Origin: Pelargonium cotyledonis
Lineage: Eukaryota > Streptophyta > Magnoliopsida > Geraniales > Geraniaceae
Length of the DNA stretch: 21,233 bases
Direction: 5' to 3'
NCBI GenBank assembly: GCA_036897625.1
Contig: JAYMTA010001199.1
Coordinates: forward strand, 1-21,233
Shown: positions 1-9,061 of the stretch, piece by piece
How positions within the stretch are numbered: the first letter of the stretch is position 1
How the letters are laid out: every line of letters begins with the position of its first letter
Notes under the pieces: generated by a model
The model's database searches: none
What the model was told of the DNA's origin: nothing
What the model saw: only the letters and a program-made list of their open reading frames with translations
Program-made: the position numbers and the translations under genes

Positions 1-943
1 AGTTTCCAAATTTTCCTACCTATATTTTTATAAGTTCATATAGTTTTTATACATTTGTTTAAGATTTATCTTAATAAAATAAAAATATCATAAGTTTCCA
101 AATTTTCCTACCTGGATATTTATATCCAGCTGGCACCTGATATTAAATCCACAATTAATAATTATACATGTGTCAATCCAAATTTGTAGTTGCTTATCAA
201 AATCAATTTCCCAACCGAAAAGAATATAATACTGGTCCAACCCAAAACATTAATGCTTAATTACATTGCCTATTTTAGCATTTAAAAGAAATCAATTTTT
301 TGCTTGGTTGCAAAAATTAGACTGGTTTGGCTTCAAATTAATCAAAATCTAGTTTTACCCATTTCATATTATTGAGCAGTAATGGCCCATAGATAACCCA
401 TAGGCGATATCGGGCAAAACCCACTTGAGCTCGGGCCAAAAATGCAGCACCAATCGAGCTGAACATGAGCGATGACCAATGAATTATCATTGACCCGTCC
501 GTTAACTCTGGTCAACGTATTAATTTGACATCTAATTTGATTCTCTTCATAGATTTGCAAACGAACCATACGTTGACTCATCTATCAGCTCTCTAGTCGA
601 TGGATCAATACGATCACTCTAACCCGACTCTCTTTAGAGATCTAATCAAATGACATATAACAAGAGCTCACCAATATGATAAGATTCATGTCATTGTATG
701 AACTTAATGATCTACAAATGACCATAAAATGACATCCCAACACCATTTCTACTTATATTTTGAGGCATCATATGAAAGCAACTCTTAAGGTACAACCAAC
801 TAAAAGACTCATATACTAAACAGACATCCATTGTCACCATTTCTAACTCCAATAACTCAAAAAACTATAACCTAAAATATCATTCAATACTAGAATTCCA
901 TCGATCAAGTCCCGCAACGAGTGCTTGCAATTGGAAGATTATA
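1..943. other. Intergenic region downstream of PAP copy A
   Basis: No gene is supported here on either strand; the open frames are short and have no recognisable family or splice partners. A 21-bp direct repeat (agtttccaaattttcctacc plus t) occurs at 1-21 and again at 93-113, with similar AT-rich sequence following each copy, so this looks like a small local duplication. The stretch just below 944 should hold the 3' untranslated region of the phosphatase gene, but I saw no convincing plant polyadenylation signal. Confidence 0.6.
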
Positions 944-3900
944 TCAAGCTGCAAGGGTCGTACTTGGGCAACTATCGACGCTGCAGGCCAAGATGTCCTT
1001 ATAATCCCGGGATATCCTGAACGAGTCATAAACCTTCCCGTTGCTGCTCTTCTTGTACTCAAACAAGAGATCAGTATGGTTAAATGCTGTGAGTTTCGTG
1101 AACCCGAAATCATGGTCTTTGTAGATACTCCACACTGTTTGTGTGTTAGTGAACGGTGCAAGTCCCGCTCCAGCCCCACCAGCAACCACATGTATCGTCC
1201 CCTTCAAGTCGCCTTTATAGAAGTTCTTCTCATTCCTCGTGCAAGTGTGCTATAAAAGAACATGAAAATGTTACTTCCATTTCAAATTTAGTCATACAAT
1301 AAGTAATTTACCAATAGTTAACGCAAAACGTGATGGTTCTCTACATGTTGACATAAACACCGTATAATTTAAGCACTGCACAAAGGTTGTGTACCTGGTA
1401 AATAGGGCATGTCCTTTCGTAATTGTGCACATGGCCATAAACGGCAATGTCAACCTTGTACTTTTGCCATAGTTTCTGAAGATTGTCCCTCCCCATCGGC
1501 TCGTTAAATGAGCCTTCTTCAGCGTAGTACTTATTCGAAGAATAACCCAAAACCCGATGTGCAAGGAAGATGAGCCATGGTTGCTTCCGTCTATCTACGG
1601 TTGATAGGCAGTGCTCGATAAACTTGTATTGCTCCGTCCCCTCCCTCCAGTCATGTTCTGTATCCGCCACGCAGAACCGAAACATGCCATAGTCAGTTTT
1701 GTACCTGCCATAAAAAAAATTAAGAATAAGATAGAACAACCCTGTATAAAACCCCATCTAAGGACTATTTTCATTTTTCATACCAGAAATTAGCTCTGTT
1801 CTCTGCAGGAACATAGAACATTGTCTCAGCCACTACGCCACATTCACCCCCCGAGTCTATGTTCCCATAGAAGGATCCCGAGCCAGGCCAGTCGCGCTCG
1901 TGGTTGCCACTGAAAGGAAGGAACCCGAAACCATGTTAATCATACCAAAAGACGAGCAAACTCTTCAGTAAAGAGTGTGCATAGACGAAATGACCATGAA
2001 CCTTGCAATCATGTAAGGCATGGTTGAGGCTATTGGCTCGACCTGGGAAGTGAACTGATCCCACTGTGAAATGTATCCGTTCGCATAACATAAATCCCCA
2101 ATATGGAAGACTATATCCATGTTTTTCATGTCTTCAATTAGCTGCTTAGTAGTGTTGTGAGCCCCTGACTGGTAATTGTTGTATTCATTCGAACCATCAA
2201 CTTCAAACTGCAACGTCGGGGAGATAAACCACGAGCTTCTTAGTATTTGAATGAAAAGAGATCGAAAAATAAAACATCACAACTGAAAATGAATAACAAA
2301 AGGGTTCATGTGCGGTGTGCACGCTCGATCTAACCTTTCCCATGTCACCAAAGATGACCACTCGTTGTAGAGAGTTTTGCCCGGGATAAGGAGATGCTCT
2401 AAACGTGTATTCGCGACTCCAAACATATTCGTCATTTGATAATATATGCCCCAGTCGGTATGTATACCTACATGATCATCAATAGAATATTAGGACTCGA
2501 ATTCATCAGAATCTGTCGCACGTAGTGAACAATATTTTCTTGTAAACGATGTAACATACAGAGCATTGGGCCACAAGTCCTTAAGAAAGCTAGTGTGTAT
2601 AAATCCGGGATCACGCCACCCTACTGTCCTTGCAGGTGCACCTGCACACGTACATCGACCAATCGAATCATACAAAATTTAAAAGGGTAAAGAAACAAAC
2701 TCGAGTAGAAAACCGGGATAAAAGAATCATTAAAAATATCAGTTAGTTCGTTCACTTTCACAATCCAGTATCTTATTATTCTTTCTAGTTTCTACACATT
2801 TCTGACGAAAAACTTAAGCTCATAGTCCAATCCATGGGTCATTTATAGGCCTTATTTCTACGTATATGTGAAATTATCATTGCCATTGTGTATTGAATCA
2901 TTACTCCATATCTATGCAAACCATTTTATATCAGTTCACATATATTTGACAAAGGTAATCAGACAAAAGAACATTACGTACCACACATGCTACTACGGTC
3001 AAAAGTCAATGTTCCAGCTGGGGCGCGCATTCGGAACCCATCCTTTGGACCCCATTCGACAAATGCTTCGGCTTCATCTATCCCATATTCACTTGTCCAT
3101 GTTACAGTCATCTACGCAATAAGTAATAATGTAATTAGTCACAAGTAGATAGGAGCGTAGCTCCGGGGAGTTACAGGACACGCGCGGGACTTACTTCATT
3201 CCATTCTTTTCCGTGCGCTAAGCGTGGATAGACCGGAGCTTTGGGGTTTTCAAAAGCTACTGCTTTTGACACAGCTAACAGCTTTGGCTGTAATGGAAAA
3301 GTTATTGCAAAAATTGGTCAAAACTAAAACTGATGAAGAAAAAATCAGTGATGACCAATAAGTAATGCATATAGCTAGTTGATCGGTCTAAAAGCTACAA
3401 ATACTAAAACTATCAACTGATTTCAACTTATTCCAATCAATGGCTCTATAAGGTTTGGCAAGACAAATAAATCATCTAAGAGAGATTAAGGGGGAGAGTT
3501 TTCCACGTACATTGGACAATCCACCGGAAAATAGTGCAATAGAAAAATCTGATCTCTGGTTGATCAATTGAAGCTTCAACTTTCCTTTTCCTGTATCTGT
3601 GTACTCGGGGGTTTGGCGATTTGCATACTGGAACTGCGAAAATGAAAAGACGAAACCGGTAAATTTTGGTGAGCAATCAACAACGAATACTCTTAGCTAA
3701 TCTGTGTGACATTGACATACCTTAATAGGTGCAGTACACAAGAGTGGAGCAACAACTTGCCGGTTTTCACTTGGGCAAGTAGAAGCACTGAAAAGTGTAA
3801 TAAATGGTTCCATTTAGATTAATACATTTACGAGTTTATAACATAATGGTGATACATGCTTAAATATATAACAAAAAATTAATATTACCTGAAATTGGCA

Positions 3901-4673
3901 GGAGAGAAAACACCAATCCAATCATAAAATGTTGGGTTTGGATTGTGGAAGGACACAGTCACCCACTGTTTAGTATGGCCCTACAGCAATGAGAAACCTT
4001 GAGTTAGTCTTCATATTAGAGCTGACAATTTGGACCCAAACTTACGGCAGATCTGGCACTTCGGGTTTTGGGTTTGGGACGGATTTTTTCGGGTATGCGC
4101 TGAAAATGTCTAACCCAAATCCAAGAAGGAAGGGATGCGCGTGTTTGCGCAACACAGCCCGGAAATCGTTCGGACCTATTTTGTCTGGCCTGAACCCGCA
4201 AAATGTGGGTTGGTTTTTGAGAGCTCACAGGTTTATCCCAGGTCAATCAAAATATAGCTGATTAATTTACAGTTCGGATTTGTCAGGAAGATGTGCAGAT
4301 CGGGGTAGGATAGGACTTTTCAACCTGAACCCGACTCGAAATCTGAATTTCGAGCTCTACTCTAGGTCCTCTATAGTAGACATTCTTGGGCACAAACTAG
4401 ATTTACCGAACCCTCACAAAACCAAAAGTCTAAAAACACGACACAAGCGACGTGCATCAATCTTTTGCATATCGAGTTGGTAGATACAGTCAAAAAGCTT
4501 ACTCCATATCCAAGAACCGTAGGAGAGACTTTGACATAAGCATTGTTGTTAAAAGCTTCTACGGTATTCTGAATGTCAATTTTTGACAGAGGATTATCTT
4601 CATGATGCATTGCACCACTGAGGCTCGCTAGAGCCAACAGAATCGGCAACACGATCACCCCAAGAACTCTCAT
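944..4673 (-). CDS. Purple acid phosphatase, PAP1/PAP27 type, tandem copy A (12 coding exons)
   Basis: Secreted or wall-associated metallophosphoesterase. Relatives are annotated as PAP1/PAP24/PAP27, or as nucleotide pyrophosphatase/phosphodiesterase-like. Coding exons, 5' to 3' on the minus strand: 4503-4673, 3889-3980, 3721-3787, 3511-3633, 3195-3287, 2982-3111, 2560-2641, 2335-2467, 2002-2207, 1784-1909, 1395-1704, 944-1249. All junctions are GT-AG, and they sum to 1839 nt (612 residues plus TGA), typical for the family. A signal peptide covers about residues 1-21. By family layout, an fn3-like domain (about 60-165) and the PAP N-terminal domain (about 170-275) precede the metallophosphatase domain (about 285-510). 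Motifs seen: GDMG (D294), GDLCY (D335, Y338), GNHE (N368, H369), FLAH (H457) and GHVH (H499, H501). The start is MRVLG, matching copy B. An in-frame ATG at 4715 lies before a probable intron acceptor and was not used. Family membership is sure; substrate is unknown. Confidence 0.92.
4017..4359. mobile_element. Small terminal-inverted-repeat insertion in PAP-A intron 1 (possibly hAT-derived)
   Basis: Intron 1 of copy A is 522 bp, while the same intron in copy B is 192 bp. The excess is a GC-richer block rich in gggtt/aaccc motifs, a style seen in many plant repeats. Its edges resemble each other as inverted repeats: TAGAGCTGACAATTT at the left, and TAGAGCTCGAAATTC when the right edge is read on the other strand. 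TAGRG-type termini suggest a hAT-type non-autonomous element, but I could not find a convincing 8-bp target-site duplication, so the class and the exact ends are uncertain. Confidence 0.4.
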
Positions 4674-5372
4674 TTTCCCAATACCTGAAATCAACCCAAC
4701 AAACGAACAAAACATTTAATAAGTAAACATCCTTTTCCGAATCAAAAACCAATGTACAAACAACAAAACCCAATTTCTAGAAGGCACAACCACAATACAA
4801 AAGGGCTGTTCAATGCTCGAGACTCTCCTACTTTTGTCGACTCGAACGGAACCTCAACCAAGGCAACAATTTTACCGTTGTGCCAAAGCACACTCTCAAG
4901 GAAGGCACAACACTGAATTCAACCAAAAAAGCTACATGCTATCTTGGGACTATATAGAATATAGATACACAAAAACAAACCCACAACAGAAGACCTAAAA
5001 TCAAGCTCAAACAAATTTCAAAATTGTATCTTTCCCACAGTTCACAGTGAAGAATCCAAACAGAAACTAAAAAGCAATTAATAATTACACATAAAACTAG
5101 TTTAGGGCAAATGTTAGGGCACTGTCCCTTAAAAATTAGGTGAGTATGTCAAATTACTAAAACTACCCATTTCACATAATGGCAACAAAATTCTGAAAAT
5201 TGAAAATGTAAGTGAACCAAGTACCTTAACAAAACTTGAGCTGATAATGAACCAATCTGTTGAAGAAATGGGTATTTATAGAGTTTTATGAAGATTTGTA
5301 TGTGAATCTATAGAGATCAGATGAGGTTTAAGAAAAAAGATTGAACTGACCTGTTCTAGTGTTCTTCAACAC
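4674..5372 (-). other. Probable 5' untranslated region of PAP-A with a leader intron
   Basis: Just upstream of the start codon the minus strand reads TTGATTTCAG, a good intron acceptor, with the leader resuming at 4684. A matching donor (AAG followed by GTACTT) places an upstream leader exon from 5225 to about 5370, leaving a leader intron of about 540 bp (4685-5224). This fits the TATA box at 5400-5407. No transcript evidence is available, so the exon borders are inferred from splice signals only. Confidence 0.4.
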
Positions 5373-5379
5373 TAGGACA
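5352..5379. promoter_or_regulatory. 12-bp-stem hairpin/palindrome at the predicted PAP-A transcription start
   Basis: tgttctagtgtt and aacactaggaca pair over 12 positions, one of them a G-T wobble, around the four-base loop cttc. The palindrome lies 21-48 bp downstream of the TATA box on the minus strand, so it would fall at or immediately around the cap site. It could be a dimer-binding promoter site or a cap-proximal RNA hairpin. The structure is seen directly; a function is only inferred. Confidence 0.45.
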
Positions 5380-5399
5380 CTTGTGCTGTGATGTCACGA

Positions 5400-5407
5400 T
5401 ATATATA
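5400..5407 (-). promoter_or_regulatory. TATA box of PAP-A
   Basis: TATATATA in the context CTATATATATC on the minus strand, upstream of a plausible leader exon with a donor at 5224. A start about 30 bp downstream would be near 5370. Similar strings occur by chance in AT-rich DNA, so the support comes from position relative to the gene. Confidence 0.45.
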
Positions 5408-5477
5408 GTTTCTCTACTACTTATATCTGAGCTAACCAAGATAATTACTTTTTATAAATATAAATAATTTATTGACA

Positions 5478-5635
5478 TTTTTTTTTTTAAACTAATGAGT
5501 TGAATTATACAATAGGAGTAGCTCTCTCCTGTAAAGCTCACCCCACTCCACCCCAACCGATGCAATAGGATTTAAACCCACAACCTCTCACATGAAGATG
5601 TGTGTTCTTGACCATTGCGTCATCCCCTAAAGGAT
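5478..5635 (-). mobile_element. tRNA-derived SINE with an 11-bp target-site duplication
   Basis: Read on the minus strand, the element begins near 5635. It carries pol III promoter-like boxes (GACGCAATGG as A box, GGTTTAAATCC as B box), as in plant SINE heads, and ends in an A-run (T-run 5478-5488 on the plus strand). The 11-mer ATTTATTGACA flanks it at 5467-5477 and 5636-5646, as expected of target-primed insertion. It encodes no protein. It lies upstream of the promoter of PAP copy A. Confidence 0.75.
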
Positions 5636-5646
5636 ATTTATTGACA

Positions 5647-7196
5647 CTTACTCTTTCCATTTTCTATTTTTAATTGTACATATATTATAGAGATGTTATT
5701 GAAAAGATTAATTCAATAAAGTCACTTAACTTTATCACGAGAAAAGTCAATATTCTAAAAAACCATTTTAATTCTAAATTAGTAAAAAAAAAAATTATAT
5801 AGTTTTTGAGTTATTTTATTGAGGATCCAAAACTAGTTGATGTTAATTATGACGTGTTAAACACAATATGGGCTTGGATGGTCCAATTTTGATCAAACTG
5901 CACAGTCCGATCATAATCAACCCGGTTTCACCTCCTTTTTTAGCCAAATTAATTTAATTTTGATTAAATTGGATTGTTTTGCCCCTGATTAACCTGAACA
6001 TGAATGATCATTTCACCTTATTTATGACGTGTATTTTCTTCGAAAGCCCCTCCGCCTTATAGGACCCCTCCAAACTCGTTCTCGTGGCCCAATTAAAGCC
6101 CAAACTACCCTTTTGCAGGTGGTCGCAACTTATAAAGGGGTCATGTTTGTAAGGATCCATCTGCGTCATCTTTGTAGGCATCCCAATGGGGTTTGATGGG
6201 CGTCGTCAATCATGTGATCCGTGTCGACTTGCGGGGAGGTTGAGGCAGGTCCTAATTATGTCTCGAATGGGTTCAATGACTTATTTGATTAAAGGTGAAA
6301 GTACTAGGATAAAAGGATTGAAACAATAATCAATAAAGTATTTTGGGATGAACCAGTCCAATTGACGATCAGATATATAAAGGGTTGGTTTTTTTAATTT
6401 GTCATATAGACAATAGATCCACAATGACGACCCTTGGTTGGAGTAATATGTCTGGCCATGGGGGGTTGTTTGGTTGATGCACGGTGGAGAGAGTGTCATC
6501 ACGTGCGGACGAGTCTACGTGCCTATTGGTGATCTCGGTCTTGGAGGCTAGTCCTCCCGCTAACTCGAATCAAGTCACTAGGTAGACTCGGATTGACCCA
6601 ATAGGGGGTTTGAGCAAGAAATCTTGTAAGGTGTGAGCATGAGAGATCATAATACAATATTAAGAGTTGAGTAGTTTTGAGGCTCTACCTATTTAAAATA
6701 TTCTAGATAAAGCTAATTATAAAGAAACGTCTTACAGGGTGTAGTATAGAGTTCGTAAGCCATGTAAAAAATAAACTAGAGGGAGAGAACATAAATTATT
6801 ATATTCCCGTAATCAGAAAGATTTGCTTAATGTATATTACCGAGAAGGTTTTCCATAGTTCTTAAAATATCAAGCAAGCTCCCTATTATTAGAAAGTTAG
6901 ACTTTTGCTTATTTTTTAGACTTTTTAGAGCAATTAGGTAGTCATGTAACTAATACTTGTAGTATTGATTTCTTTTGTTTTTGTAAATTTAATAGGTCTT
7001 TGCTTTTGTCTTTGGATACAAAGTAACATAGAAAAAATAGAAAATCCCCTTTTCAGCTTGATGTAGGTACTAAAAGAGTCTAGAGAGAATAAAAATAAAT
7101 TAAGTAGAGGTGTTAACTTTATCTCTTTAGGGGGGATTGTCTAAGGTCTCATCTTCTATATTTTAGAGTATAGTAACAAAAGGAATACTTATTTGT
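5647..7196. other. Intergenic DNA, no gene seen
   Basis: AT-rich DNA between the SINE and the foldback element. Short open frames show no family resemblance and no splice partners. An imperfect inverted repeat lies around 5943-5975 (ccaaattaat paired with attaaattgg). The slightly GC-richer part at about 6020-6620 may be an old transposon remnant, but I recognise no coding motif in it. Confidence 0.55.
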
Positions 7197-7205
7197 TAAA
7201 ACTTA

Positions 7206-7614
7206 GATAAAATACCCAATTTGTTCCCCTAATTTTGGTGTTTTGACCTAATTTGTCCCCTAAACTTTGTTAACCAAAAATAGTACTAGACATTTGTGTT
7301 TCGCCCCAAATTAGTCCCTGAACTTTGCTTTGACCTAAAAGGGTCCCTAAAATTTCACATATTGACTCGAAATGGTCCATGAACTTTCACATATTGAACC
7401 AAAATGGTCATTGCCATTAGAGCCTCTATCAAAAGTTCAGGGACTAAATTGGGTCTATATGCGAAAGTTCATGAACCATTTCGAGACAAAACAAAGTTCA
7501 AGGATCAAATTGGGAAAAAACATAAAAGTTCGTGGCCTAATTTTGGTTAAAAAAGTTCAAGAACCAAATTATGACAAAACACCGAAGTTCGGGGACCATA
7601 TTGAGATTTTTACC
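7206..7614. mobile_element. Foldback element, Mutator-like MITE, with a perfect 9-bp target-site duplication
   Basis: A 409-bp element whose two halves are long imperfect inverted repeats. The left half repeats phrases like gtccctgaacttt, and the right half carries the reverse complements, such as aaagttcagggac. The termini start GATAAAA on the left and, read inward from the right on the other strand, GGTAAAA. The identical 9-mer TAAAACTTA flanks it at 7197-7205 and 7615-7623. Long inverted repeats with 9-bp duplications are the hallmark of Mutator-like elements. The open frame across its right half is a by-product of the repeat structure and not a gene. Confidence 0.75.
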
Positions 7615-7623
7615 TAAAACTTA

Positions 7624-8820
7624 TTACATTCGTTAGTTTTGGGAGGTAAAATGTGTTGCAATTGTATACTTATAATCTTATAAAGTACAACTATAGCCAC
7701 ATAAAGTCATAGTGATTAAAAAGTAGGGGAGTACTAATTTACTGAATGATTCGTGAAAACTTAAGGGTTATTCTTAAAAAAAACTCGAGCAAGGTCATTA
7801 CTATATACTACTCTCTTTGAGATTTTTTGCTCCTATCTTTTGAAATTAGTCTATATAATTTAAGGAATTAGGTTAGTTATAGGAGATGAGAACTAGGGTA
7901 GCCCTATTTCTCTTACTATTATTATAGAATTTTCTACTCTTTGTCCTTTTTTTGAATAAAAGCCTTCTAAGGATAAGTTATTGGTAGACACTTTACTACT
8001 CTGTCTAGCTTACATAAAGCATTAGGAAAAGAGGCAAACTTATCCTAGCGATTATGCATTAGTTGAATCCAAAAGAAGCCCCTATGACTAGAAAGTTTGA
8101 TTTTTTTTTTTTTTTTGTTTTTTGAAATTGAAAGTAGTATTTACTCTAAACTATCCTTAATTAAGTATATGAGGACACTTTTCACTTTTAGCCCCTCGGA
8201 ACGGTACAAACGCCACGTGTCGATAGACATAAGGAGGAGCAACTTGTGTTGGGATCTAGTGAGAACGGCATCACCCGAGTTTGTCCGTCAACTTTGAGTT
8301 GACTCGATTGACCTGCTGGGTACTCGTGAGTGAAAATACTTGTAAGCAGTGACGTAGACGTTCCTAGTTGGTTGTTGCGGCAAGGTGCCACGTGGAAAAC
8401 ATGGAGCGGGAGACGAGACCAACATAGTTTGGCATGTTCTATTTTTTTTATAGTGTTTTTAACATTTCAGACTTGTTTGTAATCCGATTATATTCTCATT
8501 TGAGCTGTTCTTTCTGTTGAAATAAACTCTTTGCTATGACAAACATATTGAGCATGTCCAAGGGATTCAAATTATTTCCGTCTCTAATGTGGGTTCAACT
8601 CTACATCAAACAATATAATTATGTAATATCAACGCCAAAGTTGAAAGTTGTGATTTCTTTTCAAAATTTTCACACTTTTGGTAAGTTTGGTTCAAAAGTT
8701 CCTTGATTTGCCCCCCTAACTTTTATATCGTAACGGAATTTTGGGTGAAAATGAACAAATTAGGCTAATTAGCAACTCAAATTGGAAAACAAAGAGAATC
8801 AAAAAGAGAAACCAAAATAA
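7624..8820. other. Intergenic DNA, no gene seen
   Basis: No supported coding sequence. A T-run occupies about 8100-8115. The 8180-8400 part is more GC-rich than its surroundings and contains two CACGTG G-box cores (within cgccacgtgtcg and tgccacgtggaa), but no gene start is near enough for them to be called promoter sites. Confidence 0.5.
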
Positions 8821-8960
8821 CCAATGGGTTGTAGCTCATTTGCAACGCATGCTGAGATTGTAGAAAGAACTCTCGAGTTCGATCACCACTAAACACACTT
8901 ATGAAAATGGGCGAGGAGCCTTTACAATGACTAGGCACCGAACTGAATTAAACCGGTGGC
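8821..8960 (+). mobile_element. SINE-like, tRNA-related sequence
   Basis: The plus strand shows a tRNA-like head: GTAGCTCATTTGCAA resembles an A box, and about 40 bp on, GAGTTCGATCACC (8875-8887) resembles a B box. A tRNA-unrelated body follows, like other plant SINEs. I could not define a target-site duplication or an A-tail, so both ends are approximate. It cannot be a working tRNA because the acceptor and anticodon stems do not pair. Confidence 0.45.
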
Positions 8961-9061
8961 TTATATCCAAGAGAGTGTTCCATTCCATAAATCAAGCTTT
9001 TTTATATATATATGAGAAGAAGCACTTTCAACACAAAGGTTTCTAGTGATATCCAAAACAA

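Noticed and set aside
3989..4261. Open frames on both strands in PAP-A intron 1
   Set aside because: They arise from the GC-richer repeat insertion; neither fits the phosphatase frame nor any recognised family.
4674..4715. Alternative in-frame start for PAP-A, 14 codons upstream of MRVLG
   Set aside because: A good intron acceptor lies between the two ATGs, copy B lacks the extension, and MRVLG gives a proper signal peptide directly.
7372..7617. 81-codon plus-strand frame inside the foldback element
   Set aside because: It is a reading of inverted, repeated aaagttc-type phrases within a transposon-like element and has no family resemblance.
8200..8400. Pair of CACGTG G-boxes as a possible light or ABA promoter
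   Set aside because: The nearest gene starts are about 2.8 kb away or more (PAP-A), or the gene is on the wrong side (PAP-B 3' end), so a promoter role is not supported.
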